NCBI GenBank assembly: GCA_016206145.1
Contig: JACQSA010000020.1
Coordinates: forward strand, 1 to 40,301
DNA from: Candidatus Uhrbacteria bacterium
GTDB lineage: Bacteria > Patescibacteriota > Patescibacteriia > JACQRZ01
Length of the DNA stretch: 40,301 nucleotides
Direction: 5' to 3'
Positions 8,043-16,684 of the stretch are shown here, one piece after another. The notes under the pieces are model-generated. The model made no database searches. It was not told the origin of the DNA and was given only the letters and a program-made list of their open reading frames with translations. Both the position numbers and the translations under genes were made by a program. Position 1 is the stretch's first letter; every line of letters starts with the position of its first letter.

Positions 8043-8579
8043 ATGTCTCTTTTTATTCACGACCATACCATTCTAAAAGTACGAAGGCATCCTTTGACCT
8101 TTTTCATGCAAATTATTATTTTCCTTATTTTGCTTTCACTGCCATCGCTATTGGATTTAGGGCTGAAAATCATTGATTATCCTATTCCTGATGACGAAAT
8201 CGTTCAATATTTTCGAAAACTAATCGGGACCATTTACTACCTTTACATATTCCTTTTCATTCTCTATTCGTTCTTCGATTATTTTCTCGATGTCTGGATT
8301 GTTACAGATCGATATATTATCGATATCGAACAGCGCGCGCTCTTTTTTCGATCAATAGTAAAACAAGAGATCATCCGAATCCAAGATGTGACTGCCGAAG
8401 TACGAGGTATCATTCCCACGTTATTTAATTATGGCGATGTACACATTCAGACTGCAGGTGCGCTTGAACGCATTGTCTTCCATAAAGTGCCAAACCCGAA
8501 TGGAGTTGTCAGTGTGGTGTTAAAAACGCTGGAAGAGCAACAAAAAAAGATGGGTGCTGCGAGCCCTATGGGGCATTAA
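8043..8579 (+). CDS. PH-domain (bPH2-like) membrane protein
   Basis: 178 residues: a short cytoplasmic N-terminus, two hydrophobic helices (about 19-42 and 60-86), then a C-terminal bacterial Pleckstrin-homology-like domain. The signature is in WIVTDRYIIDIEQRALFFRSIVKQEIIRIQDVTAEVRG, where a VTD-R strand and IRIQDV match the YdbS/YdbT (DUF304) pattern. Such proteins sit in the inner membrane; their molecular role is mostly unknown. It is the last gene of the argS transcript. Its stop codon is immediately adjacent to the convergent rnc stop codon (zero bases between). Confidence 0.75.
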   Translation: MSLFIHDHTILKVRRHPLTFFMQIIIFLILLSLPSLLDLGLKIIDYPIPDDEIVQYFRKLIGTIYYLYIFLFILYSFFDYFLDVWIVTDRYIIDIEQRALFFRSIVKQEIIRIQDVTAEVRGIIPTLFNYGDVHIQTAGALERIVFHKVPNPNGVVSVVLKTLEEQQKKMGAASPMGH

Positions 8580-9284
8580 TTATTCCCAACCCTTTTCGTG
8601 AAGCGCTGCGCGGGCAGCTTCTTCTTGAGCTTCTTGTTTGGAGGTGCCTTCGCCGGTTGCGACATGCTCTTGTCCGAGAAAAATGCCGATTCGAAATTTT
8701 TTTGCGTGATCAGGCCCTTCTTCATGCAACACTTGATAATGCGGAGTAATTTTCATTTTTTCTTGCGCAATTTCTTGAAATCGGCTTTTCGGATCAATGT
8801 CAAGACGTTTCTCAAATACGCCAGGAAGTTCTATAAGTATGAATTTTTTAATAAATCTCGCCGCGGTATTGTATCCACGGTCAAGATAGATCGCTCCGAT
8901 CAATGCTTCTAAGGCGTTTGTCAGAATATATGCGCGCGCTTTTGAAAATCCTGCTTTTGCTTCCCCGCGGCTTAAATAAAGAAGGGATTCTATATTGAGC
9001 TTTTGCGCAACAGAGGCAAGCATTTTACTATTTACAAGGCTTGCGCGCCAATTTGTCATTTCACCTTCAGCGGCTTTAGGAAATGTTGCAAATAAATAGT
9101 CAGTAACCACGAGCTCAAGTACGGCATCTCCAAGAAATTCCAGCCGCTCATTATGCGAGAGCCGAAACGAAGGATTCTCGTTTATATATGAACGGTGCAC
9201 CATTGCATGCTGCAGAAGATCGACATTTTTGAATGTGATGCCGATCCGCTTTTGTATGGATGAAAAATCTTTCTCACTCTGCAT
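8580..9284 (-). CDS. rnc: Ribonuclease III
   Basis: Double-strand-specific endoribonuclease for rRNA processing and mRNA turnover. Residues about 8-150 form the RNase III domain with the signature [20 protein letters not shown] and the downstream acidic [16 protein letters not shown] helix; residues about 158-234 form the dsRNA-binding domain ([11 protein letters not shown] ... [15 protein letters not shown]). The ORF track starts at a TTG (9302), but the ATG at 9284 ([15 protein letters not shown]) gives the normal family N-terminus and a 234-residue protein. The gene overlaps the end of nusB by 11 nt with this start, pointing to translational coupling in the rpmF-nusB-rnc operon. It ends directly against the convergent PH-protein gene. 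Confidence 0.95.
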   Translation of the reverse strand: MQSEKDFSSIQKRIGITFKNVDLLQHAMVHRSYINENPSFRLSHNERLEFLGDAVLELVVTDYLFATFPKAAEGEMTNWRASLVNSKMLASVAQKLNIESLLYLSRGEAKAGFSKARAYILTNALEALIGAIYLDRGYNTAARFIKKFILIELPGVFEKRLDIDPKSRFQEIAQEKMKITPHYQVLHEEGPDHAKKFRIGIFLGQEHVATGEGTSKQEAQEEAARAALHEKGWE

Positions 9285-9771
9285 TTTTTTTCTGCTCTTC
9301 AATACGTTTCTTATCTTGTTGCACTTTTACGAGACGCTCTTCCTTTTCTTGAATCTGCGGCAAGATGTCTTTATAGAGAGATCCCAACACTCCATTCACA
9401 AATTTGGAAGAGGAGGGGCCGCCATATGCTTTTGCAAGTTCAATGGCTTCATTGATTGCAACGCGCGCGGGAATTTCAGAGTCGTATATCATCTCATAAA
9501 TCCCCAAACGCAAAATATTCCTGTCAACCGTCGTGATCTGAGAAAGCGGCCACTCAGGCGCATATTTGACAATGAACGCATCAATTGATTCTTGATGCGC
9601 AAATACCCCTTTCACCAGACTCTTGGCAAAGCCGTCATCGGAAAAATCAGGAGCAAATTCTTGAAAATTATATTCAATCAGCTGAGGAACCTTTTCCCGT
9701 TCGTACACGCGAAAATCCCACTCGTACAACGTCTGTAAAGCGAGAGATCGGGAGAGATACCGATTTGCCAT
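9274..9771 (-). CDS. nusB: Transcription antitermination factor NusB
   Basis: 165-residue all-helical RNA-binding protein that joins NusE/S10 on boxA of rRNA leader transcripts. Recognisable family segments are [14 protein letters not shown] near the N-terminus, [18 protein letters not shown], and [21 protein letters not shown] followed by KFVNGVLG, the conserved C-terminal helix pair. The tail after residue about 145 is an extra charged coiled segment ([19 protein letters not shown]). It starts 14 nt after rpmF and overlaps rnc, so it is mid-operon. No Shine-Dalgarno motif is seen. Confidence 0.95.
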   Translation of the reverse strand: MANRYLSRSLALQTLYEWDFRVYEREKVPQLIEYNFQEFAPDFSDDGFAKSLVKGVFAHQESIDAFIVKYAPEWPLSQITTVDRNILRLGIYEMIYDSEIPARVAINEAIELAKAYGGPSSSKFVNGVLGSLYKDILPQIQEKEERLVKVQQDKKRIEEQKKNAE

Positions 9772-9785
9772 ACCGTAGAGTGACG

Positions 9786-10010
9786 TTAGTTTTCCTTTTG
9801 CTTCGAAGAAGCAAGCGCTTTCTTTAATCCCTTTACTTTGGGGACAAGTACAGATCTTCCTTTATAGGTGCCGCATGACGGACAGACACGGTGAGGCAGG
9901 ATCGGTTTCGAGCAGTGTGCGCATTTGACGAACACCTGTTTTTTCAAGGCAAAGTGCGATGCTCTTCGGCGTTTCGATGAACGTGATAATCGTTTTCCGG
10001 GTAAACCCAT
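9786..10010 (-). CDS. rpmF: 50S ribosomal protein L32
   Basis: 74-residue basic protein of the large ribosomal subunit. The N-terminus ([21 protein letters not shown]) is the L32 motif with the basic, RNA-binding SKRR segment, and the zinc ribbon is complete ([18 protein letters not shown], two CxxC pairs). The Lys-rich C-terminal extension ([17 protein letters not shown]) is longer than in E. coli. It is the first gene of the rpmF-nusB-rnc operon, behind a promoter with an extended -10. Confidence 0.95.
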   Translation of the reverse strand: MGLPGKRLSRSSKRRRASHFALKKQVFVKCAHCSKPILPHRVCPSCGTYKGRSVLVPKVKGLKKALASSKQKEN

Positions 10011-10049
10011 AAAGAACTTATAAGAAAATAATAATATCTACGCACAAGA

Positions 10050-10078
10050 AAGATAGCACTGATTCCAAAAAGACTCAA
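10050..10078 (-). promoter_or_regulatory. Promoter of the rpmF-nusB-rnc operon
   Basis: Read on the minus strand: TTGAGT, 17-nt spacer, TATCTT, with an extended -10 (TGC just upstream of the hexamer). The predicted start near 10043 gives a leader of about 33 nt before rpmF. Confidence 0.65.
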
Positions 10079-10151
10079 GGGGTCATCGGTATAAATTGCT
10101 GTGAGTGTCGATCACTGAATATAATCTTCATACGAAAGATCCGCGAACGAT

Positions 10152-12668
10152 CTATATCATGGTCACGGAAGCGACTTTGTCAGCGCTTTCTTTGGATCGC
10201 ATAAGACGCACACCCTGAGTAGCGCGGCCTGTGATAGATACGCTCTTGACGCTGATGCGAATCACCTGGCCTTTTTCAGACATGATAAGCAGATCTCCTT
10301 TTACGCCCTCGGGAAGATTGTTGGGATCTACGATTCTTGCCATCACGATTACGCCTGTTTTTGCTGTAATCTTTGCTGTTTTAATACCGCTCCCTCCTCG
10401 ACCCTGTACTTTGTATGCTTTGAGGGTTGATCGTTTCCCGAATCCCTTCTCCATCACAGTAAGTACATGGGCATCCCTTAAAGAAGAAGAGCCGGTGATA
10501 ATATCCATACCAACCACCACATCATCGCGCTTGAGACGGATCGCACGCACTCCTGCTGCGGTGCGTCCCATTGCGCGTACATCACTTTCTTTAAATCGAA
10601 TCGCCTGACCCTGCGCCGTAACCATAAGAACCTCGTCTTTGCCTGTAGTCGGCTTCACCCATTCAAGCATATCGTCATCTCTTAATGTAATCGCGATAAG
10701 GCCGGATCTGCGCACTGATTTGAAATCTTCAATATCAGTTTTTTTTGTAAGCCCATTCTTCGTGACCGCCATGAGGAACTTGTATTTTGTAAGATCGGCA
10801 AGCGAAAGAATGGCAGTAATCTTTTCATTTGCGGAAAGTTGCAAGAAATTCACAATCGCTTGTCCTTTTGCCGTACGCGATGCAAGTGGGACATCGTATG
10901 CTTTGAGCTGGAACACTCTTCCACGCGTAGTGAAAAAGAGAAGATCATTGTGCGTCATACAACTAAAAAGGTGATCTACTGTATCTTCTTCTTTTGTGGT
11001 GAGGCCTAGTACGCCTTTGCCGCCACGCTCTTGAATGCGGAATGTGTCGGGAGGAAGCCGTTTGATATATCCGTCACGGGTAATGACAACGATGGTTGAT
11101 TCATTTGGAATCAAATCTTCTTGCTGAAATTTATCTACTCCTCCCTTGACGACCTGAGTTCTACGCTCATCGTGATACCTAGTGCGAATTTCTTCAGTTT
11201 CTTCTTTGACTACGCCTAAAATTTTCTTCGGAGATCCAAGCAACGCTTCGAGCTCGCGAATCAATGCACGTTTCTCTTTGAGCTCTTGTTCAATCTTAAG
11301 GCGTTCAAGATTTGCGAGTTGTTGTAGGCGCATTTCGAGGATCGCAATTGCCTGACGCTCAGAGAGTCTAAACTTTTTCATCAAGTTCGCTTTTGCCTCA
11401 TCGCGATCTTTGGACTGCTTGATTGTTTTTATCACAGCATCAATAGCATCAAGAGCCATCTTGAGGCCTTCGAGAATATGTGCACGATCACGAGCTTTTG
11501 CCAAATCATATTCTGCCCGTTTTACCACGACGAACTTACGATGCTTAATAAATTCTTCCAATACGGATTTGAGTGTGAGAGTCCGCGGCTGGATCCCATC
11601 GACAAGCGCAACCATATTGAAATGGAACGTGTCTTGTAGTTGTGTTGATTTAAAAAGTTGGTTGAGAATTTTCTTGGGATACGTGTCTTTTTTAAGCTCT
11701 ATGACAACCCGGATGCCTTCTTTATTGGACTCATCTCGAAGATCTCGAATGCCTTCGATTTTTTTTGTTTGCACGAGCTCTGCAATTTTTTCGAGTACGT
11801 TTGATTTATTGACTTGATAGGGAATCTCTGTGATGAGGATTTGAAACGCGCCGTTTTTTGCCTCAACAATCTCCGTACGTGCGCGTACCACAATACCTCC
11901 ACGACCAGTGGTATATGCCTGCGTGAGAGCTTTGATGTCATACATGATTCCACCAGTGGGAAAATCCGGCCCTTTGACATATTCCATTAAATCGTCCACA
12001 TCAGCTTCCGGATCTTGGATCAAATGGATGATCGCGCCACACAGTTCGCCAAGATTGTGCGGAGGGATATTGGTTGCCATCCCAACCGCGATACCGGAAG
12101 TGCCATTTAAAAGAAGGTTGGGCAGTTTTGCGGGAAGCAGAGTCGGTTCTTTGTGTGTGCCATCATAGTTTGGGACAAAAGGAACAGTTTCTTTATCAAT
12201 GTCGTAGAGGAGCTCCTCGGCAATCTTGGAAAGTTTTGCTTCGGTATACCTGTACGCAGCCGCAGAATCCCCGTCAACCGAACCAAAATTGCCTTGTCCG
12301 TGAACAAGGGGGCTGCGCATGGAAAAATCTTGTGCCATACGCACTAATGCGTCGTACACAGAAATGTCGCCGTGAGGATGATATTTTCCAAGACATTCGC
12401 CAATGATCGTTGCGGATTTGCGAAATTTCGCGCTTGCCTTTAAACCCATGTCCCACATTGCATACAAAATGCGGCGGTGTACCGGCTTGAGCCCATCGCG
12501 CACATCCGGTAACGCGCGGGAAATAATAACCGACATCGCGTAGTCGAGATACGACTCTTGCATTTCGTCAACAATGTTTCTTGGTATTACGTGCGCTGCC
12601 ACGACCTCCACCGATGGTACAGATGGTGCGCTCGTATGTTTTGATTGCAATCTATGCTTTTTTTTCAT
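10152..12668 (-). CDS. gyrA: DNA gyrase subunit A
   Basis: 838-residue type IIA topoisomerase subunit that breaks and rejoins DNA during negative supercoiling with GyrB. The catalytic tyrosine is Y141 in [10 protein letters not shown]. The winged-helix/tower region starts at [21 protein letters not shown], and the C-terminal beta-pinwheel carries a GyrA box (QERGGKG) that supports gyrase over topoisomerase IV. In the quinolone-determining stretch [17 protein letters not shown] the residue at E. coli position 83 is Ile (I102 here) instead of Ser; Asp87 is kept. A 25-residue low-complexity N-terminal extension precedes the core. It lies 9 nt downstream of a small membrane protein and is probably the last gene of an operon starting at 13624. 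Confidence 0.96.
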   Translation of the reverse strand: MKKKHRLQSKHTSAPSVPSVEVVAAHVIPRNIVDEMQESYLDYAMSVIISRALPDVRDGLKPVHRRILYAMWDMGLKASAKFRKSATIIGECLGKYHPHGDISVYDALVRMAQDFSMRSPLVHGQGNFGSVDGDSAAAYRYTEAKLSKIAEELLYDIDKETVPFVPNYDGTHKEPTLLPAKLPNLLLNGTSGIAVGMATNIPPHNLGELCGAIIHLIQDPEADVDDLMEYVKGPDFPTGGIMYDIKALTQAYTTGRGGIVVRARTEIVEAKNGAFQILITEIPYQVNKSNVLEKIAELVQTKKIEGIRDLRDESNKEGIRVVIELKKDTYPKKILNQLFKSTQLQDTFHFNMVALVDGIQPRTLTLKSVLEEFIKHRKFVVVKRAEYDLAKARDRAHILEGLKMALDAIDAVIKTIKQSKDRDEAKANLMKKFRLSERQAIAILEMRLQQLANLERLKIEQELKEKRALIRELEALLGSPKKILGVVKEETEEIRTRYHDERRTQVVKGGVDKFQQEDLIPNESTIVVITRDGYIKRLPPDTFRIQERGGKGVLGLTTKEEDTVDHLFSCMTHNDLLFFTTRGRVFQLKAYDVPLASRTAKGQAIVNFLQLSANEKITAILSLADLTKYKFLMAVTKNGLTKKTDIEDFKSVRRSGLIAITLRDDDMLEWVKPTTGKDEVLMVTAQGQAIRFKESDVRAMGRTAAGVRAIRLKRDDVVVGMDIITGSSSLRDAHVLTVMEKGFGKRSTLKAYKVQGRGGSGIKTAKITAKTGVIVMARIVDPNNLPEGVKGDLLIMSEKGQVIRISVKSVSITGRATQGVRLMRSKESADKVASVTMI

Positions 12669-12677
12669 ATCGAATAG

Positions 12678-12998
12678 TTATTGCGTGCTTGTTGCTGAAG
12701 AAGAAGCGTTTTGTAATAGTTGATCTTTCAAGCTTGCAGTGAATTCAGACAGAGGCGGCTGAATTGAGTGAGTACTGCTCCCAAGTCCTGATATTTCATT
12801 GATGATCACATTGATTTCTTGCCTTCCTTGCGTTTCCCATACTTTTTTTGCTTCTTCGCTTGTAGTCTTTGTCTGTTCAGAAAGAGATCCAAACATGTCT
12901 TTCATTCTTTTGAATGTAATCGGTAGCCAGGTAATCACCACAACAGAAAAACAAATACCGACAATAACCCAAAAAGTCAAAGGATTCTTTTCTTTCAT
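12678..12998 (-). CDS. Single-helix membrane protein upstream of gyrA
   Basis: 106 residues: four charged residues, one transmembrane helix (about 7-28, LTFWVIVGICFSVVVITWLPI), then a cytoplasmic or external helical, Thr/Glu-rich segment (SLSEQTKTTSEEAKKVWETQ) and a Ser/Thr-rich disordered tail. No known family is recognised. Its ATG overlaps the stop of the upstream MBL-fold gene in an ATGA, and gyrA starts 9 nt after it, so it is part of a three-gene operon. The amphipathic segment could support oligomerisation, which is inference. Confidence 0.65.
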   Translation of the reverse strand: MKEKNPLTFWVIVGICFSVVVITWLPITFKRMKDMFGSLSEQTKTTSEEAKKVWETQGRQEINVIINEISGLGSSTHSIQPPLSEFTASLKDQLLQNASSSATSTQ

Positions 12999-13624
12999 GC
13001 GGGTTGCAATACTACGAGCTGCATTTCACCTGCAGGCAAATCTTTTTTGAGAATCTTGTATTTATCTTGCGCCTCGGGTGGCTTTATTCCAAGAGCTTTA
13101 AAAAATGGATCAGCGGGTTCATGCACGGTTCTAAGTCCAGTAAGGCGATACTGCATTGGGATCACAATACGCGGCTCAATCTCACTGACGATTTCATTTG
13201 CTTTTTTTGCATCCAATACATTCCCCCCGCCAATGGGAAGCACAAGAATATCAACACGACCGATATTATCAAGCTCGGATTCTGTAAGTTCGCGATTGAG
13301 CGACCCGCAATGGAGGATTGTCATTTCGTCCACGCGGATCACAAAGATCCTGCTTGATAAAGAAAGAGGAATGCCGTGGATAAGAGCTCCGCGTACTTCA
13401 TATTCTCCTGCCTCTTGAATAATGAATGGCTCTTTGCCTTCCCCTTTTTTTACCGTTTCGAGAGCATTATGTTCTTTTGTATCTGTGCTTACCAAGACAA
13501 CATCTGCCGACAAACGAGGGAGTTTCCAGCCGATACTTGCATCAAAAGGATCTATAAGGATTGCTACATCAGTACTGTTTCCTTGGATCCGAAAACACGC
13601 GTGTCCGTACCATTGAATGACCAT
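12995..13624 (-). CDS. MBL-fold protein with degenerate metal site
   Basis: A 209-residue protein starting at the ATG MVIQWYGHACFRI; the track extension to 13765 adds an unrelated N-terminus and is rejected. The fold marks of the UlaG/UPF0173 metallo-beta-lactamase family are present: WYGHACF, LIDP, GEYEV, ILHCGSL and VIPMQY. The canonical HxHxDH is replaced by TDTKEH, the GD ligand by GS, and the last His by Gln, so most zinc ligands are missing. It is therefore probably a non-metal or repurposed member of the fold. It is first in the operon with the small membrane protein and gyrA. A role linked to gyrA is not shown, only co-transcription. Confidence 0.75.
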   Translation of the reverse strand: MVIQWYGHACFRIQGNSTDVAILIDPFDASIGWKLPRLSADVVLVSTDTKEHNALETVKKGEGKEPFIIQEAGEYEVRGALIHGIPLSLSSRIFVIRVDEMTILHCGSLNRELTESELDNIGRVDILVLPIGGGNVLDAKKANEIVSEIEPRIVIPMQYRLTGLRTVHEPADPFFKALGIKPPEAQDKYKILKKDLPAGEMQLVVLQPA

Positions 13625-13786
13625 AAAATCTATAATTGAATGGATAAATTTTACCATGCCCGAAGGAGAAGTACAAGGGGAAAATGGAGGAAAAATACAT
13701 AAAAAATAGGAGCGTGCGTACGCCTCACCAATGGCAATAAATTTTACAGGCATCTTTAACTTCATGATTCAATGAAGGTATGGCTA

Positions 13787-13814
13787 TAGACAACGTAGTA
13801 TTTATCATGATAAT
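13787..13814 (+). promoter_or_regulatory. Promoter of ugd with overlapping palindrome
   Basis: TAGACA, 16-nt spacer, GATAAT; the -10 ends 9 nt before the ugd ATG, so the mRNA would have about 0-3 nt of leader. A perfect 12-bp palindrome TTATCATGATAA (13802-13813) covers the -10 and could be an operator. Confidence 0.5.
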
Positions 13815-13823
13815 TTCTAGCAT

Positions 13824-15128
13824 ATGAACATCACAATCATTGGAAGCGGGTATGTGGGCCTTACGGCAGGTGTAGGATTTTCTCATTTTGGACACTCTGT
13901 CACCTGTACGGATATCGATGCGGCAAAAATAGAAAAACTCTCGCAGGGTGTCTGTCCGATCTACGAAATCGGCTTGGAAGACCTCCTGAAAGAAAACCTC
14001 CAAAAAGGCACGATCACATTCACAACAAACACAATCGAAGCTGTCAAAAATGCAGAGGCTGTGTTCTTTGCAGTGAATACGCCCCAAGGAGAATACGGCA
14101 AGGCAAATCTTACCTATCTACTCAATGCGGTAAGGACAGTATCGCCCGCCTGCAAGCCCGGCACATTGTTTATCAACAAATCAACAGCGCCGGTCGGAAC
14201 TATTGAAAAAATTCGAGAAGTGATCCGAGAGGCGAGAGGCGATGATGCTTTTTTTGTAGCTTCAAATCCGGAATTTTTAAAAGAGGGGACTGCAGTCGCG
14301 GACTTTCTCAAACCAGATCGGATTGTTGTGGGTGTCAATCATCCCAACGCAGAGGAAAGACTTCACGCTCTCTACCGCCCCTTGATCGAAGATGGAATTC
14401 CATTTATCGCTACGAACATCCCAACTGCTGAACTCATCAAATATGCAAGCAACTCCATGCTTGCCCTTCGCATTTCTTTCATTAATGAAATTGCTGATTT
14501 TTGTGAACTTGTAGGGGCAGACGTGAATGAAGTAGCGTATGCAATCGGACTCGACCAAAGGATCGGTCCGCATTTCTTGCGTGCGGGTATTGGATATGGC
14601 GGAAGCTGTTTTGGCAAAGACGTAAAGGCTCTCGCACTGAGCGGAGAGGAACACGGGTATGAATTTAGAATCATCAAAGCGCTTGCAACAGTAAATGATC
14701 TGCGATACCGTATTGTGATTCAAAAACTCACCACCCACCTGGGGCAATTGAAAGGAAAAGTAATTGCTGTTCTTGGACTTGCATTCAAGCCCATGACTGA
14801 TGACGTGCGCGACGCCCCGTCTTTGCGCATTATCTCAGAGCTCCTTGATCAAGGCGCAGTGATCCGAGCGTATGATCCTGTTGCAATTGAATCCTTTAAA
14901 AAACTTTCGAGCCGCGCACACGAGATCGTATTTACTTCTACGATCAATGAAGCGTTTCAAAAAGCAGACGCACTGCTTCTATTGACTGCGTGGGATGAAT
15001 TTAAAAACATGGATCTCTTTGAAGTAAAAAAAACAATGGGTGGAACGCTCATTGTCGATGGAATGAATATACTTGACCCTCACGCGGCAAAAAACGCAGG
15101 CTTCACATATGAAGGTATCGGGAGATAG
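13824..15128 (+). CDS. ugd: UDP-glucose 6-dehydrogenase
   Basis: NAD-dependent four-electron oxidation of UDP-glucose to UDP-glucuronate for surface polysaccharide. The 434-residue protein has an N-terminal Rossmann fold (MNITIIGSGYVGLTAGVGFS), the STAPVGT and NPEFLKEGTAV segments, the central helical dimer domain (ELIKYASNSMLALRISFINEIA), the catalytic cysteine C262 in IGYGGSCFGKDV, and the C-terminal UDP-binding domain (VLGLAFKPMTDDVRDAPSL). The glycine-rich start fits the family exactly. Its last 26 bp overlap the end of the convergent prs gene. UDP-mannose or UDP-GlcNAc dehydrogenases are the main alternatives; the sequence favours the UDP-glucose type. Confidence 0.93.
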   Translation: MNITIIGSGYVGLTAGVGFSHFGHSVTCTDIDAAKIEKLSQGVCPIYEIGLEDLLKENLQKGTITFTTNTIEAVKNAEAVFFAVNTPQGEYGKANLTYLLNAVRTVSPACKPGTLFINKSTAPVGTIEKIREVIREARGDDAFFVASNPEFLKEGTAVADFLKPDRIVVGVNHPNAEERLHALYRPLIEDGIPFIATNIPTAELIKYASNSMLALRISFINEIADFCELVGADVNEVAYAIGLDQRIGPHFLRAGIGYGGSCFGKDVKALALSGEEHGYEFRIIKALATVNDLRYRIVIQKLTTHLGQLKGKVIAVLGLAFKPMTDDVRDAPSLRIISELLDQGAVIRAYDPVAIESFKKLSSRAHEIVFTSTINEAFQKADALLLLTAWDEFKNMDLFEVKKTMGGTLIVDGMNILDPHAAKNAGFTYEGIGR

Positions 15129-16017
15129 CATTCACAAGTACCTGTCCTGCGGATATCACGTGAATACCGGGAAGCGCAGCGACTGATTGTGAAAGAGGGA
15201 TAGTGTCAGAGACAAAAATATGAGAAAAACCCAGAGCGCGTATACGATCTGCGGCGTCTCCTGAAAAAATCGGGTGCGTGATGCAAAGGGAAATATCCTG
15301 AAACCCTCGTTGCCGAAGAACCCGTACGGATTCCTGAATCGTACCGCCCGTATCAAGCATATCGTCGAGAAGCACTGCGCTTCCATTATGATCAGCTCCA
15401 TGAAATGCGCGGTACTGCACTTTGCCAGTATGCGGATCGCGTTCTTTTTCTATCCACACACACTTCTTATCTTCTTGCAGCAATGAGGCAAATGTATCTG
15501 AATGATCCTTTGCGCCTTTGTCGGGAGCCACAACTGTCACGTCTTGCGGTATATTCGGCTCTTTCTTAAATACAGACGCGAGCTCTTCGACAAAAGAGAT
15601 GCTTGCCAAAGGAATCGGGCTTGCGTCTTGTATACGCTTGCTATGAAGGTCTATTGAAATGATCTGGCGTGCGCCACTGCTCGCAAAAAGCTGAGCAAGT
15701 AATGCGCCGGAAAACGGTTCGCCTTCCAGGCGTTGGCGATCTTGGCGGGAATATGCAAAATATGGCAGGACAAGTATAATATGTTCTGCTCCATTTTGTT
15801 TGGCAGTATGAACTAAAAGCAAGGTCCTCCAAAGATTGTCTGCACTGCCCCACGTACGTCCGACAATCACAACTTTTTTTTCAACCCTCAAAAGACGGAC
15901 ATAAAACTCACCGCTTGGAAACGTCTTCCACACTGCCGACTCGGAAAGATCGGTGGATACATGATCTCGAATGTATTGTTCGCACGATGTGGGGTCGGGA
16001 AGTGTGTAGACGATCAT
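15103..16017 (-). CDS. prs: Ribose-phosphate pyrophosphokinase
   Basis: Makes PRPP from ribose 5-phosphate and ATP. The 304-residue protein has two Rossmann-like halves. Diagnostic parts are FPSGEFYVRL, the flexible loop YSRQDRQR, ISIDLHSKRIQ, and the PRPP-binding loop VLLDDMLDTGGTIQESV. The DLHSKRIQ segment differs from the usual DLHA-QIQGFF, so regulation may differ from classical Prs. It is the last gene of the operon DUF2339 / aminotransferase / phosphoribosyltransferase / prs, 22 nt after the phosphoribosyltransferase. PRPP made here would feed that enzyme and, in pyrimidine synthesis, the step before PyrF. Its end overlaps ugd by 26 bp. Confidence 0.94.
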   Translation of the reverse strand: MIVYTLPDPTSCEQYIRDHVSTDLSESAVWKTFPSGEFYVRLLRVEKKVVIVGRTWGSADNLWRTLLLVHTAKQNGAEHIILVLPYFAYSRQDRQRLEGEPFSGALLAQLFASSGARQIISIDLHSKRIQDASPIPLASISFVEELASVFKKEPNIPQDVTVVAPDKGAKDHSDTFASLLQEDKKCVWIEKERDPHTGKVQYRAFHGADHNGSAVLLDDMLDTGGTIQESVRVLRQRGFQDISLCITHPIFSGDAADRIRALGFSHIFVSDTIPLSQSVAALPGIHVISAGQVLVNAISRYLHM

Positions 16018-16039
16018 GAACGTAAGCGAGAGGATTAGA

Positions 16040-16684
16040 CTACAAGGTGTAGAATAGAGGGTTGAGAAGTGTTATTACTTCATTGTCTTCTACTTGACCG
16101 AATTCTTCATAGAGCTGGCCGACTGCATAAAACGTATCTGGAATCTCAAGTACTACAACCTCATGTACACTACTCTCTTTTTTTAGCATATCAATAGTAT
16201 CGGCGGGTCCTCCCGGAACTGCAACAATAATAGTTTCTGCTCCCAATGTCTTCACACTTTTAATTGCCGCGCGCATTGTCAGTCCTGTTGCAATCCCGTC
16301 ATCAACGAGAAGGATGATTTTCCCGCGCCAGTCACGCTCTTTCATACCTTTGCGATACACTGAGAGTCGCCGTTTTGCTTCGCGATATGCTTTTTCAATA
16401 TTTTGCGTAAGCAATTTTTTGTCCGTATGTGCATACTCATCTTCGTTCCAGATTGTGTCGCCAGTTTCGGTAATGGCTCCGATCGCATACTCTTCATTGC
16501 CGGGATATCCGATCTTGCGAGGTACGACAATATCAAGCGGCAATCCAAGAGCGTCTGCAATCACGCGCCCTACCACTATACCGCCGCGAGGCAATGCAAC
16601 AACAACAGTATCGTGTGTGTCTTTATATTGTATGAGGGCTTCTGCAAGTTCTTTTGCACCGGCCGCGCGAGATCGAAAAGTCAT
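16040..16684 (-). CDS. Phosphoribosyltransferase (COG1926-like)
   Basis: 214-residue type I PRTase. The N-terminal FRSRAAGAKELAEALI and VVVALPRGGIVVGRVIADALGLPLDIVVPRKIGYPGNEEYAIGA, quoted in parts, match the predicted phosphoribosyltransferases grouped as COG1926. The PRPP loop is ILLVDDGIATGLTMRAA. The substrate of this family is not established, so no base is named. It overlaps the aminotransferase stop by ATGA and precedes prs by 22 nt, a neat PRPP-maker/PRPP-user pairing. It is cytoplasmic, with no signal peptide. Confidence 0.85.
   Translation of the reverse strand: MTFRSRAAGAKELAEALIQYKDTHDTVVVALPRGGIVVGRVIADALGLPLDIVVPRKIGYPGNEEYAIGAITETGDTIWNEDEYAHTDKKLLTQNIEKAYREAKRRLSVYRKGMKERDWRGKIILLVDDGIATGLTMRAAIKSVKTLGAETIIVAVPGGPADTIDMLKKESSVHEVVVLEIPDTFYAVGQLYEEFGQVEDNEVITLLNPLFYTL

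Noticed and set aside
10137-10153. gyrA terminator hairpin AGATC/GATCT
   Set aside because: Only 5 bp, no good T run, and it overlaps the stop codon; too weak to annotate.
12995-13765. Longer start for the MBL-fold gene
   Set aside because: The extra 47 residues have no family match, and the internal ATG (MVIQWYGHACF) gives the normal family N-terminus.
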